Of a DNA stretch of 64,000 nucleotides, positions 11,051 to 23,767 are shown piece by piece. Made by a program: the position numbers and the translations under genes. The notes beneath the pieces were generated by a model. That model saw only the letters and a list, made by a program, of their open reading frames with translations. It did not search any database and was not told the origin of the DNA. The stretch's first letter is position 1. Every line of letters starts with the position of its first letter. The DNA comes from Halichoerus grypus (Eukaryota; Chordata; Mammalia; Carnivora; Phocidae): contig NC_135714.1 in the NCBI RefSeq assembly GCF_964656455.1, positions 60,909,850 through 60,973,849 of the forward strand, in the 5' to 3' direction.

Positions 11051-13589
11051 TTGGGGGGGGGCGGGTGCCGCGCCGTCTGCTTTCTAAAGGGTGTTTATTT
11101 CTGTCCCTTCGGCGACTGTGGAAAGCCTTGTCTGAGGATCGGTCCCGCCAGGTGGGGGGTAGGTGGCGCGCTCCGAGGGTCTCCTGACACTCCCGGGCCT
11201 TGGCTTTTTTTTCTTTTTTAAGGAAGCAGGAACTGCCACTCCAAGAGGAAAGTAATTGCAGATTATTGACAGCATGAAAACTTTTCAGAAGAAATGATCT
11301 GTGAAATATTTTAATTTTGATAAATTGCTCCGCATGAGGGCCCCTACTGAGTTTAGAACGACTCGCCTTTCGTAATTTTACTGGATTGGTTTCTGTAGGA
11401 AAGGTCCCAAAGGTGCTTTGAGGGACACGCCTACCCCCCCCACACCTGTTCCAAATCTTAAGGCGGTTTTTTTTTAAAGGTGTGCTCTACCGTCCTGTAG
11501 CAGAAATTAAATAATGAAAATGAAATTATACCTGACATTTGTTCTACTCTGAATTGCCCGAGGGATAAAAGTGCTTTGCCAAAGGGCGTGGGAGGACTTA
11601 TAAAATTTCAATACAGGGAGCATCCTGGGGTGGGGGTGGGGCTGGGCTACGTCTGTCTCTTTCTCTCCCTGATGTATTTTGGCATTACTTTTTTTTTCTT
11701 TTTAATCGTAGTGTTGTGGTGAACCCGTGTGCACGGAGGCTTTTGGGTTGGGCATGAATGGGCACCCGCATGCACATAATCTCCATGGAGAGATTGCTGT
11801 GAGCTATCAGGGTGCGACAGGAAATCTTAGCACAGAGGCTCCTCAAGATTGTTCTGGGCGTTTTCTCTTTCTAATTATTTACTATTTAAAGGCTCGTTAT
11901 CATTTCCAATTAAAAGCGTGTTAGACGTATAGCTAAATCCCACCCACAATTGCACCAGAAGTTGGTTTACATTTTAATTAATTTTGATGGGTATTTTTGT
12001 CTTAAATTTTTTTTCTGATTATGAAAGTATTACATGATCATTTGCAGAAAAGGTGGACTATACAGAACTGAGAGAGAAGTAAACGGCTATTCATAACAAT
12101 AACATTTATATTGTATGTTAAGGCCTAGTTTTTCATAGACGCCTAGTCATTTGAAAACTTTGCAGCTGTGGACATTTTTTTAATTGCTAATCAATTTGGT
12201 TAAGGAACTAAAACTAGGAAATGTCAAGGAAATAAACTTGTATTTTAAAAAAGGTTCTAACCAACAGTAACTTCTCCACCTGGTTCATGGAACAGAATTT
12301 ATTGTGGCAATTTCTCTTGATTCAACTTCCCACATCTGCTCCTGACAAATGGTTTCTGTTTGTGTAGTCTGTTTTGTAAATACATCTCTCTACCATTAAG
12401 GCAAAGGGCCCAAACACATCCCTTATCAGTGCTTGTAGCTAGCTAGGCTCACAGAGTTAATATTTTTATTGGTTTCTACATCAGAACTTCTTCACTGTAT
12501 GCTTGATAAAACCCTGGAGAAGGTTACCAAGGGATGTTGTGGAGAATTTACTTCCCTGGAGGTTTTAAGAATAGGATAAACATCCATCTGCTTTCAGTGC
12601 AGCGCTGTCTGGATAAAGGAAGACTGGGTCACCTCTCCAAACCCCAAACTGAGGAATTCTAAGTATATTTCAGTCTTCAATAACCTGGGACCAAAGGGTA
12701 TAAAGATTCCCCCCAAAGCACCTGAGCCCACTGAAGCCCTGCTTTGATTTATATAAAACAAAGATCCTCCTTTGGTAAGAAAGATTTATAATTATCCCTA
12801 GGACTTGCCAGTTCTTTTCTGTTTATGGATAGAAAATCAACAATGATATAATTTCTTTCTAAGAAGTTGTAGGTTGAATATAGTGTAAGTTGTGTGATTT
12901 AAAGTAAATGAATGAATTGATTGATTCACAGGAATTACAAGTTCTGCCTCAGCTGGGGAGGGGTATATGCGTCGTAAGCCTCTGAACTAAGGATGGTGTC
13001 CCTGAGAGCTCTCTCCACTCTGGATCCAACTTTCTTTTCAGTATCCTCTTTTGTGTGTTAAATCTGAGTACGTTTTTACATCAACATTACATTTGACTTT
13101 TTTTCTTCAAAATGTATTCTTGTGTCGCACTTTTGCCCAAACGGCGTATTCCTGTAGCTTCTGTGGGAGGCTGCTCCCCTGGGCCGGCAGGGCTGCCCTT
13201 TTGCTGGTTTCTTTCAGAAGGTCCGGATTTCACGGGCTGCTGCTTTCTCTACCCCCTGTTCGATAGAAGTATCCTGTAATTCTAACCACTGTGTGACCTC
13301 AATTGCAGTGACACCTTCCTCCCTTTCCGTAATGTCGCTTGATCAGGAGCAGCCACCACACTTTCTCCCCAAGGGGTCACTGGGAGGGGTTCACTTTCTA
13401 GGAAAGGTCCTGTCGAAAAGAAAATGGGGACGTCAAGAGTCTCCTGGCTGGGCGGTTTTTCACTTTGCTTGAATGAGCACTGCCTCCCCTTCACACCCGT
13501 CAGCTTGTCATATTTCTCCATGCATGCCAAGCATGTTTTCTTATGCTATAGTAACGCCCAAAGAAGGAACAGGAGTAGAACAATGGTCT

Positions 13590-13735
13590 TTCATTTGTTC
13601 AGCAAACATTTACTATGTGGGAGGCAGCCCAGGAAATGGAGATGGGTTCTTTGCCCTCAGGGAACTTGTCCTATAAGAGGAGAAATCAAATGTTAATAAG
13701 CTAGTGCCATTCTGAGGGAGTATAGGGGTTAAGCA
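13590..13735 (+). repeat. L2 fragment
   Basis: The run 'ttcagcaaacatttactatg ... ttgccctcagggaacttgtc' matches the L2 3' region. Confidence 0.55.
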
Positions 13736-13739
13736 CTTA

Positions 13740-14295
13740 GGTTTATTATAAGTTAAACATATACCAACCCCATGACCCACCATTCCCCTGCCTCGCTATT
13801 TACCCAAGATAGATGAAAACAAATGTCCATAAAAAGACTTGTACAGAATGTTCATAGCAACTTTATTGATAATTGCCAACAACTGGAAACAACCCTGTGT
13901 CCATCAACAAGAAAATGGACGCACTGTGGTACATCCATACAATGGAATACTACTCAGCAGTCAAAAGGAATGAACTCCTGATGTACACAACCAGCTAGAT
14001 GAATCTCAGAACCATTATATCAAAGAAGCCAGACACAGAAGAATTCATAGGCAATTCTATTTATGAAGTACTAGAACAGGCAAAATTAATCTATGATAGA
14101 GAAGTTAGTGGTTGCCTCTGGGGGGGGGGTGGAGGGATTGATTGGAAAGACTTAAGAGGTTTTTCTGGAGCAACGGAAAGGTTCTAGGTCTTGTTTTGAG
14201 TGATGGTTGCAGAGTTCTACACAATTATCAAGCTCCATCAAACTGAACACTTAGGACCTATGCATTTTATTGTATGCAAAGCATTAGTTCAATTA
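13740..14295 (+). mobile_element. Old L1 ORF2 3' fragment
   Basis: It matches the conserved L1 ORF2 C-terminal segment ('aacaaccctgtgtccatcaa', 'caatggaatactactcagca'). It has stops in all frames and no intact coding. Confidence 0.8.
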
Positions 14296-14304
14296 GAAGA
14301 AGAA

Positions 14305-14512
14305 AAGCATAGGTTCTAGAGCTAGACAAGGGTACACATCCCATCTCTGTCTCTCAGTACATATTGCCTTGGGGAAATGATTAAATAAATGCCTGTGAAC
14401 CCGAAAGCATTGGACAGTAATGAAGCATCTTCATAGAGTCGTTGTGTGGACTGAGTTTGATAATGAAAGTACTTAGCTTAATAAGGACTCAATAAATGTC
14501 TACTAATAATCT
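14305..14512 (+). repeat. MIR
   Basis: It runs colinear with the MIR consensus from 'aggttctagagctagac' to 'aataaggactcaataaatgt'. Confidence 0.7.
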
Positions 14513-15345
14513 CATGCACTGTGAGAAATATAAATGTGGTTTTGGTGTTGATAAAATTATTTGTACTTTTTGTAAAAGCCATCTATCTCATTTATTTAAG
14601 ATTATGAAGGATGCTGTAACCTATTAACTGATCTCCTTAGCATTATATGTATTTTCTTTTTAGTAAGTTCTTTCTTTGAGGTTGCAGGGAATTTAAAGTT
14701 CTTGCCTGCAGCCTACCTTTTCAAAATACCAGTGGGGCCTTTCATTGCCAGCAGAGGTAAAAAAGAGGAAATACCCACTAGGCAAACCCCTCTGTTTTTG
14801 AGGACTGATTTAATGAAATTTGTTGAAGCTGAATGACCAGACCAGGCTTATAGCTTTCTCTGGGAATCCAGACGAAAAGGTTACATTTTACACCCTCTTT
14901 CTAAAGATGTAGGTGGACAAAAACTCTTGAACTCTGTATCAAATTGATATTGTGCTTTTTTTTAAAGGGGCAAACTAACTTGAATTTTCAATAGGATACC
15001 TTGGACAGAGTGGCAAATATGATAATAGTTTACTTAATCCATTAAGCTTCAATTATTTCAGTTTAACAAAATGCTTAGAAAAGACATTATTTACTTTGCC
15101 AACTCCAACAGAGGCATTTTGTTGTTGGGTTGGTGTAATTCATCCAGTAAACATTTATCACACATTTACTGAGAACGTCTTAGCCCTGGGAATTCAATCA
15201 TGACTGGTAAGATGTTTTACACTCATGGGTTCATAGACACCTTGACTGTAAGTGTGAATGTGTATCCATTTCTCTTGGAACTTTTTTCAGAGCAGAGGGC
15301 TCTGTCTTAGGCTAGTCTTGTTGGGTTTTTTGGTTTGTTTTTGTT

Positions 15346-15539
15346 TTTTTGTTTTTTTAAAGATTTTATTTATTTATTTGACAGAGAGACAGAGAGGGAA
15401 CACAAGCAGGGAGAGTGGGAGAGGGAGAAGCAGGCTTCCCACTGAGCAGGGAGCCCGATGTGGGGCTCGATCCCAGGACCCCGGGATCATGACCTGAGCC
15501 GAAGGCAGATGCTTAACGACTGAGCCACCCAGGCGCCCT
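15346..15539 (-). mobile_element. SINEC, antisense (panda/seal-like subtype)
   Basis: The tail aaagattttatttatttatt, then acagagagacagagaggg, ends in the reverse head cacccaggcgccct. Confidence 0.92.
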
Positions 15540-15699
15540 GTTTTGTTTTGTTTTAAGCCTCTTGAGGTTTAAATCCTGGTTTTTGTTTGTTTTGTTTTTG
15601 TTTTTTGCCATTGGTACTGTTTTCTTAAACATCAGAGTTACTCGCGAAGGTTTTCTCTTATTATCTTCCTAAGAATAAGAACAACAAAATGTTCTTCTA

Positions 15700-15955
15700 T
15701 AAAAAGGCAGTTCAGTATAGTGAAAAGGTCTTAGACTGTGGAGACTGAGCACCCCACATCTGAATCTGAGCTCTGCTACCTGCCAGTGGTTTGGGGCTTA
15801 ATATCTTTAAGCCTCAGTTCCCTTATCTGTAGAAGGGTGATGATAATACCTTGAAAGAGGTATTAATACTATCAGATTGAGGCCATCCTAACCATTAAAT
15901 GACACAACACATGTAAAGGTAAATAGCCGGGCACCTGGTGGGTGTTAATTTCTGA
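15700..15955 (+). repeat. MIR
   Basis: It is MIR-like from 'tctgagctctgctacctgcc' through 'gcctcagttcccttatctgt' to 'gggcacctggtgggtg'. Confidence 0.7.
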
Positions 15956-15957
15956 AA

Positions 15958-16135
15958 TTTACTGAGTACTTGCTCAGAGGGAAGCACTGCCTGAGAGTCT
16001 TCTTGTATCTTCTTCACACTCCTGTGAGGTAGGCACTCCTGTTACCCCCCTTTAGAGGTGAGGAAACCCCAAGCCCAAGAGATTAAATAGTTTGCTGAGG
16101 GCATGGAGCTGCCAGGGTTGGAACTCCACAGGATC
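15958..16135 (+). repeat. MIR
   Basis: A second MIR-like stretch: 'cactcctgtgaggtaggcac', 'gaggtgaggaaacccc'. Confidence 0.65.
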
Positions 16136-16765
16136 CTGCTGCTCAACTGATGAGTCTCGTAGGGGAGGTCACTTGCTTTTCCCTTTCAGGTAAAATCATT
16201 TTTAAGATTTAATTACTGCAGTAAGTGGCACTAGCGCCACCATTATGGGATGCACGCAAGTGAACGCTGGTGATGGAGGGTTTGGTTGACCGTGGAGGGG
16301 GGGTTGGTGGTGGTAATGAATGTGTCAGATTCTTTTCCCAGGCCCTCAAAAGTCTGCCTGTCAGTGGCCCTCTCTGAGCCCTGTCCTTCACCCTCCTACC
16401 ACCCCAATGGCTCCAACTAAGAAGTCAATCCAGGAACGAAGACAGGTGGAGAACTAGGCCACCTGTTAGAATTTGGCCTAGATTTTGTGAAGCCCTTGTA
16501 GGGACAGACATAGATGTGGTATTACCTTGGTCTCCAAAAGCAAGGCCAGGTGAAAGGTGGTGTCCAGAGCCCTGCCACAGTAAGAGGGGAAAGTAAACTG
16601 ACCTGGGGTGTTTGTACTCCCTATTTCCATTGGCATTTCCTCAATAGATTCTGGAGAACCCTGAGCTAGACTTTAAAAATGAATGAATGTCAGGTGTACA
16701 TTGAGAACCCTACTGATTTAATGAAGGCTTAGGTCACATTGGCCAATTAAAATAATGTGTGGAGG

Positions 16766-16941
16766 GGGTGCCTGGGTGGCTCAGTTGGTTGCACGTCCGA
16801 CTCTTGGTTTCGGCTCACGTCATGGTCTCATGGGTCGTGGGATCAAGCCCTGCATCAGGCTCCGCGCTCAGCAGGGAGTCTGCTTGAGGGGTTCTCTCCC
16901 TCTACCCCTCTCTAAAACAGGTAAATAAATCTTAAAAAAAA
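16766..16941 (+). mobile_element. SINEC with target-site duplication
   Basis: The head is ggtgcctgggtggctcagtt and the tail is an A-run. It is flanked by AATGTGTGGAGG at 16754-16765 and 16942-16953. Confidence 0.93.
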
Positions 16942-18006
16942 AATGTGTGGAGGCCTAGGGGGAGCATGTAGTTAAATAAATTATAGATACGATTTCCTGT
17001 TTAGATAAGAGCCTTTGCACTAGATCTACCCCACCCGCTGCTTCCGTAACGTCCTGGTTGTTGTGCAAGACGCTCTGTATTATCATTCTCATCATCCAGG
17101 CCTCTCCTTGGCACTGCCGCTCAACAGCCAGAATCTCAGGACTTTTTCCTCAACTACCCAAATGGTGCCCTGTCTCCTTACAGACCCACCAGGGAAGCTC
17201 CCTGGGCAGCAGGGGAAGTCCCACCCGAGGCAGTGGGCTGCGGCTCGGGGCCGTGGGGAGGGGTCCCATTGGGAAGTGTTGCTTGCAGCCCTGTATGTGA
17301 AGGAATGCCGTTGTGTACCAGCTCCGTCCGCCCACGTGAGCCACGTTATCACAGGGCAACCTTCCTGAGAGATGAAACTGCTCTCTGAAGGGGAAAAAAG
17401 AAATCGGGAGGAAAACCCTGCAAGGATCTTGGCTCTCTGGCTGTCCGTGAGCCTTTAAAGCTGCTCTGCTGTGTACGAGCTCCACTTCTGGTCTTTGAGT
17501 CTGACTCACAATAGACGTACATGGCTCAAGTGAGGAGAACGGAGGGCACTTAAGTCCCTCTCTGCCTCTTCACCATTGCCTCCAGTCTCTGCCCCTCAAC
17601 TTTAAGCCCTTTGTGTCGGTTCCCATGGTTACCTCTTCACCCCCCCCTAGCAGCTGGAATACCACAGTGAGTCGAGGCTGCCTCCCCTCCTGAGCCAGGT
17701 CTGGCTGGGCTGAGGCCACCGCTCTGTGGCTGGATTCGTGACATGGGGTCGCAGTCCGGTACCTTCTCTTTGTCATGGGTTCTGTACCTTTCCCAGGCTT
17801 GGCAGGCTCGAGTTGCAGCTGGAGGGGAGGGGGGGTGACATACAGGGTATTTCTTGCCCTAGGCCGGCCTGGCTGCCCCATGACCTGCCACACTGCTGCC
17901 TGATGCCATCTCCTTTTGTGTGTTAGTGCTCAGTGGAGGGGAAAGGACCTGCTCTGCCCAGAGAAGAGTGATCCCTCGCTTCCCCACCTGCTCTCACTTT
18001 TAAATA

Positions 18007-18420
18007 CAGACATACCTCATTTTATTGCACTTCGCTTTATTTGCGCTTCATAGGTACTGTGTTTTTTTTTGTTTTTTTTTTTTTAATTTTATTTATTTAT
18101 TTGACAGAGAGAGAGACAGTGAGAGAGGGAACACAAGCAGGGGGAGTGGGAGAGGGAGAAGCAGGCTTCCCGCGGAGCAGGGAGCCTGATGCGGGGCAGG
18201 TACTGTGTTTTTTACAAAGGGTTTGTGGCAACCCCGCAGTGAGCAAGCCTAACAGCACCATTTCCCCAACAGCTTTTCCGTACTTCCTGGCACCGTGGCC
18301 CATTTTGATATTCTTGCAGTATTTCAAACTTTTTCAGTATTATAATATTATGGTAATCCGTGATCAGTGATTACAACTTGCTGAAAGCTTAGATGATAGC
18401 ATTTTTAGCAATAAAGTATT
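18007..18420 (+). mobile_element. Tigger-like (TcMar) DNA transposon fossil, interrupted
   Basis: It begins cagacatacctcattttatt and continues 'ttgcacttcgctttatttgc', 'gggtttgtggcaacccc' and 'tatttcaaactttttcagt', typical of a Tigger-family nonautonomous copy. One SINE lies inside it (18068-18197) and another abuts its end (18418). The family name is from memory. Confidence 0.65.
18068..18197 (-). mobile_element. SINEC, antisense, 5' truncated
   Basis: It lacks the tRNA head, ending at agcctgatgcgggg, yet is flanked by AGGTACTGTGTTTTTT on both sides (from 18052 and from 18198). The truncation therefore happened at insertion, not by later deletion. Confidence 0.92.
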
Positions 18421-18597
18421 TTTTAGAGATTTTATTTATTTGACAGAGAGAGAGAGCACAGGCAGGGGGGAGTGGGAGAGGGAGAAGCAGACTCCCTCCT
18501 GAGCAAGGAGCCCAATGAGGGACTTGATCCTAGGACGCTGGGATCACGCCCTGAGCTGGAGGCAGACGCTTAACCAACTGAGCCACCCAGGTGCCCC
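18418..18597 (-). mobile_element. SINEC, antisense
   Basis: The reverse tail is agagattttatttatttgac and the reverse head is gagccacccaggtgcccc. It sits at the right edge of the Tigger-like element. Confidence 0.92.
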
Positions 18598-18916
18598 AGT
18601 TTGTAATATTTTTAAACGATGTTTTGAGAATGCTATGCTAAACTCAAGACATAGATTTTGTCAGTCCCACTTTTGTGTTATATGTCAGTGGGTCCAGAAT
18701 TCCCCTGGAGGGTATAGGGTAGTATTGGGGTGAGTAGGGACATACTGGATTAAAAAAACCCAAAAACTCTAGACCCTGTTACACTAATCCTGTAGTAACC
18801 AAAGGAAAGGAAAAATGTGGGGGACAAGTAGAAACTCAGCCTGTAGAACCATCATTACAAACACCTTGAAAAGGTATATTGTAAACCACAGTTACTTTTC
18901 CCCAAATTGTCTGCAT

Positions 18917-19117
18917 GGGGGCACCTAGTTGGCTCAGTCGGTTAAGCTACTGCCTTCGGCTCAGGTCATGATCCCAGGGTCCTGGGATGGAGCCCCACAT
19001 CGGGCTCCCTGCTGGGCGGGAAGCCTGCTTCTCCAGCCGCCTGCCCCTCCCCCTGCGCATGCGCTCTCGCACTCTCTCCTCAAATAAAATCTTTAAAAAC
19101 AACAAACAAACAAAAAA
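18917..19117 (+). mobile_element. SINEC with target-site duplication
   Basis: It is full length and flanked by CAAATTGTCTGCAT at 18903-18916 and 19118-19131. The tail is (CAAA)n-like. Confidence 0.94.
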
Positions 19118-19913
19118 CAAATTGTCTGCATTTTGGTACCTTGCCTTCCATTCAGACCTGCTTCCCAAAAATACAACACAACAGCTGCGGGAAAGCTTGG
19201 GAGACAGATTCCTGCTTCGGGTGAGAGCAGAGGTTGGAAACATTTAGGTTTGTGATTCGGAGGCATTTAAATAGCATGGAATGTCTATTATCTACCCTAA
19301 ACAGCAGAACGAATCTTGCATATTGTGGACACAAATGCAGTTGGCATGAGCTTAAAAAAAGTGCATGTGAGCTTCTTTCTAAGACCCAATAATCCTCTTG
19401 GGCAAAGTAAGGATTAGGCCTTCCTCACAAACAAGGAGGGGGGAGGTGAGTTCATTTTTGCTAAGATTCCTCAGCTGATGCCAAATTTAGCAAGGGACCT
19501 ATTTTCTCTCTTCTCTAGGCAGGTTTAGGACAGGAGCAGCTTATTTTGTAGATGGAGAGGGAAACCTTGACTCCCACAGACCACATTGCGACCCCAGGAA
19601 CCTTCCAGAACCAGAGTCCCTCCATGTCCTCCCGCCTGCAGGAGGGGAGGGGTGTCTTGCCCCAGAGCCCGGTGCAGGGGGACTCCAGGCACTCAAGAAA
19701 GGTGGGCTCAAACTCCTGTTTTTAGGACAGCTGTGTGCGTACATTGGCTGAAGCGCCATTTCTGCCCGTTACCTGGGACTCCTCTGATGAGGGGAGGCCC
19801 CTGGAAGAGCTCCTCAGGCTAATTCTGACACCCTTGTACTTGAGGAACTCTTTCTTTCAGACCAGTGGCTGGGTTCTCTGTGCTAGTCTGTTCCCAAGGG
19901 GCCTTCCTCACGC

Positions 19914-19967
19914 TCCATATTCTTGTTCTTGTTGTCATGATCCATATTCTTGTTCTTGTTGCCGTGA
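19914..19967. repeat. 27-bp tandem duplication (2 copies)
   Basis: The unit tccatattcttgttcttgtt plus seven bases occurs at 19914-19940 and 19941-19967 with two differences. Confidence 0.9.
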
Positions 19968-20356
19968 TCCTTCACTCTGGAGTTAAATATTTATTTCTAT
20001 GCCTCCCCAAAAGCTTTGGACCTTCGCAGTTTTCCTTTTTTAAGGAATTCGAGAGACCATCATTACACCAACCATCCTGTCACACCCTTTGGGTGACTTT
20101 TCCTGTTCCTCTCTCTCCTGTAGACCACTGTGATCGAATGGTAATAGCCGCATCTCATGGTGGTTATCACACGCCAGGCTCTTTTTGTCTCATGGAAGTA
20201 GCAAAAGGGTATGTGGAAGGAATGGCAGGCTCGCATGGCTTAGCATGTGGCAATTCCTTAGAAAAAAGTATTCAAAGCCCAGTGATCCTCGGGGGCAGTA
20301 CGGAGAGGGCGTGGCCTTCAGTCATTCCTTTTTCTACTTGTTTTATTTCATTTTAC

Positions 20357-20557
20357 TTTTTTTAAAATTTTATTTATTTGAGAGAGAAAAAGATAGGAAA
20401 AGAGAAAGCGAGCGAGAGAGAGTACACGTGGGGAGGAGAGGGAGAAGCAGGCTCCCTGCTGAGCAGGGAGTAGGGTGGGGGGCTCAATCCCGGGACCCCG
20501 GGATCATGACCTGAGCTGAAGGCAGACGCTTAACCGACTGAGCCACCCAGGCGCCCC
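20357..20557 (-). mobile_element. SINEC, antisense
   Basis: The reverse tail is ttaaaattttatttatttga and the reverse head is cacccaggcgcccc. The flanks share TCATTTT-R-CTTT. Confidence 0.92.
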
Positions 20558-20689
20558 TCATTTTGCTTTCTTTTTCTGTAATGAGGATCCTCACTGTTTC
20601 AAATGATAAGAAAATCCACTGAATTTTGTTGTTAAAGTACAGTATCTGGTGTATACCATGTGCCTAATAAATGTAAGTGTCTGTCCTAT

Positions 20690-20880
20690 TGGTAGGAAGT
20701 TAGTATTTATTGCTAGGCTCTGTTCTAAGTGCTTTTTACACAGCAGCTTGTTTGAGCCTCCCAACTACCCTTTGATGCCAGTGCTATTATTGCCCTGTTT
20801 TGTAGAGGAGGAAACTGAGGCACAAGAGGTTAAGTGATCTGCCAGAGGTCAAACACCTATTAGGTAAAAGAGCCTAAGCA
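20690..20880 (+). repeat. MIR
   Basis: The sequence includes 'ggctctgttctaagtgcttt', 'gaggaggaaactgaggcac' and 'aggttaagtgatctgcc'. Confidence 0.7.
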
Positions 20881-21612
20881 CGAACAAAAGCAGCTAGTTC
20901 CAGACCCACATTAATACACAGTCTGCCACTTGTCAGAGCTGATTTAAGGGCAGACTCAGAGTTTGCAGCGAGGGCCGTACCCCTCCAGTGGCGAAGATAA
21001 CCTCAGATTAACCGTAGGGCCTTGCATGAGGGCTCTTCGTTTCCTTACGCCCTCGCTCTGGGCTACCTATGTGTTTATAGGCTTCAGTGGGTGGAGGGAT
21101 TTGAGTCAAAAGTCAATTCGAAGCAGATTCAATGTTTACTAGGTAGGTTAAAAGATTTGGCCAGTCATTTGGCTTTTTCCCCTACCCACCCTTTTCCAGT
21201 CCTGGTGCAAAGGTTGACATAGAAGTCATTGGCTAGGATCTGGAGATGGTTAAGCTTATGGTTTCAAAAATCATCAGAAATACACTGAACGCCAGTGGTG
21301 TAAATTGTACATGTGGATCCAGTGGGAGGTTTCAGGGGATACCAAGTGAGAAAAAGCAGCAGCAAGAGCAGGAGGTACAAACGGACACAGGTCTGAGCCC
21401 TACTGTTCACATCTCTGCATGACTGAAGCGTTACGTAGGGCCCTCCTGTAATTAGCAAGCGGCCGAACCAGGGCGGGTGAGCAGAAAGAAGAGGCTTTTA
21501 AGTCCATGTCAGTGGTATGCCTATGATGGAAAGCACCAGCTGGGGTTCAGGCCTGAGAGAATAGAGTGAGCTTCCTAGATGGTAACTAGTGATTTAAAAA
21601 ACAAAAAAGGAT

Positions 21613-21817
21613 GGGGCACCTGGGTGGCTCAGTCGTTAAGAATCTGCCTCCGGCTCAGGTCATGATCCCAGGGTCCTGGGATCGAGCCCCGCATCGGGCT
21701 CCCTGCTCAGTGGGAAGCCTGCTTCTCCCTCTCCCACTCCCCCTGCTTGTGTTCCCTCTCTCACTGTGTCTCTCCCTGTCAAATAAATTAAAAAATATTA
21801 AAAAACAAAACAAAAAG
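21613..21817 (+). mobile_element. SINEC, panda/seal-like subtype
   Basis: The head with ggctcagtcgttaag and the body with gggaagcctgcttctccctc, cactgtgtctctcc define the subtype that suggests an arctoid carnivore. Confidence 0.93.
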
Positions 21818-22689
21818 AGTAAGGGAGGGACAGTGACCCAGAAGGCTAGGTCTAAATATATAGACGTGTACATATACGAATATAGACCAAAAGGCGAGGA
21901 GCAGTAACAGGAACAGGGACTTTGAAAGAAAGGGCAGTTTCTTTTTCATAGTGTGAAAACTATGATAGTCATCAGAAAACAGAGAACAGCTATGTTAGGC
22001 TAAGAACAGAGATCTGTACCCAATGGCATCAATTCTTAAAATGTTCTTCCAGACCCTGGAGGAGCCGAGAATCCAGGCTTGCTTTCTCCCCTTCCCGGAG
22101 ACCAAGGGGAGATCCGTGGGAAGCCTCTGGCGATGACACTCAAGACCTGCTACCAGGAGAGAGATGATAATTAGGCCAGCTTCATGCATGATGGACATGG
22201 AACAGGACAAGAAAAAGAAACACAGGAAACCAAGACCATGACTTTTAATAAGGCAAATTATGAAAATGAGTACACTCATGCATCCAGCCTAAATCCAAAG
22301 GAATTTCTCCAAAGGGCTCTGAGGTCCAACTCAGGCCTGTATAAATGCGCTTCTGTCTGCTTAATCTCAAAAAGCGTTCTGGCTGCTTCAAAACATACGG
22401 CAGCAAAACTTCACAGAGCTTTGCCACCTGTTTGTTTGTGGGAGGGCTCAGGCTCAGTCCCCCAACCCTGGTCCTCTCTACCCCACAAAAGGCCACTGCT
22501 AATGAGATGGACCAAAGAGGACCGAATATTGGACTTTCACAAAGAAATTGGCTGACAGTCTTATAGAGAAAACAATGAAAAGAAGGGAGACCCGCCTTCC
22601 CCAAAACATGTATGGTAAATACCTTCAAGAGTTGATGGGCAGAGAACTCCTTTCTGGATGTATCCCACAATTATTCCCTTTATAGTCTC

Positions 22690-23345
22690 CTATGATCCAT
22701 TCAACAAATCTGTGTTATGTGCCTACTGTGATCCACTCACCGTGGTAGGCTCTAGGTGCATGGTCGTTTAAAAAGCAAAACCGAGGGCAAGCCAGCCGTG
22801 GGCCCAGACCTGACTGAGCTTGCTGTTCAGTAGAAGGAACAGACCATGTGCAGGTGAATGATCCCATTCAGCCATTAGTGCCATGAAGGAAAAGACCAGG
22901 TGCCTGGAAAGAGACTTCGGCCGTAGATGAGGTGGCCTCTGATGTTCGACCCAGGACCGGAAGGCTAAGGAGGAGCCAGCCAAGTGAAGAATTGGGAGGA
23001 AGACTGTTCCAGGCAGTGTGTGTGGGGTGTGTGAGGGAACAGCGTGTGTGAAGGTGAAGAGTTCGGTGGGGTGGGGTGGGGAGTTCAGGACAGAGCGGGA
23101 AGGTGATGTGGAAGGGAGGACCAGAAGCCAAGTCACTCGGGCCTCAACAACCAAATGAAGGGACTTGAATTTTGTCCAAAGTGCAGGGAGCAGCTACACA
23201 GAGTTTTACCAGAGAATGATATAAGCCATTTCTATTTTTTAAAAAGTGTCACTGGCCGCTGGGTAGATGCTGGATTGAAGGGGGACAGGAGTGGAAGTGG
23301 CCAGTGAGGAAGCTGTTCCCTGTTGGGTAAAACACAACAAAAAGG
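22690..23345 (+). repeat. L2 3' region
   Basis: It is colinear with L2: 'gatccattcaacaaatctgt', then 'ggaagactgttccaggcag', then 'gtcactggccgctgggtag'. Diverged. Confidence 0.6.
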
Positions 23346-23767
23346 AAGAAACTGCTGGTTCTACAGATAAACCCAGCATGTCCCTAACGTCGTAACAGTC
23401 CATGCTAAGGAGATACGGTTCTTTGCCCCTCTACCGCAAGACAAAATAAAACTGTTTAAAGTCCACAGAAACCAGGAATCTAAAGGGATCTGGAGAGATC
23501 ATTTAAAAGGCCTGGCTCAGTTCCTCCCACCTTTCACTCCGGCCTCCCCAGGCATTCCCCAGTTTTTGTTCAGTTCAAGAGCGTCACAAGGAACAGAATG
23601 ATCGGGAACTTTTTCTTCTAATATTGGCTGAAAGTCAGTTCAGAAATATCAAATGGTAAAGCAGCCAGTGTATATTCAAGAGTGATGAATATTAGGGGTG
23701 GTGGGGGAGAGGGTGGAGGAAATAGGAAGTAGAAATGTAGGTGGTTGGCCTGGATATCTTGTTTCTT

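Noticed and set aside
10464..11221. Long open frames (up to 185 residues) on both strands across the CpG island
   Set aside because: CpG-rich DNA has few stop codons by chance. The products are Arg/Ala/Pro/Gly-rich with no recognisable domain, and several frames overlap one another.
11222..11252. Pyrimidine tract followed by 'aaggaagcagg', resembling a small exon after the CpG island
   Set aside because: The acceptor is plausible, but the putative donor (aaagtaattg) is weak and there is no coding or conservation support.
21655..21873. Minus-strand ORF 'MYTSIYLDLAFWV...' and similar ORFs with RGRSRLPTEQGARCGARSQDPGIMT
   Set aside because: The shared C-terminal peptide is the translated antisense SINE. 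It recurs at several SINEs and is not a protein family.
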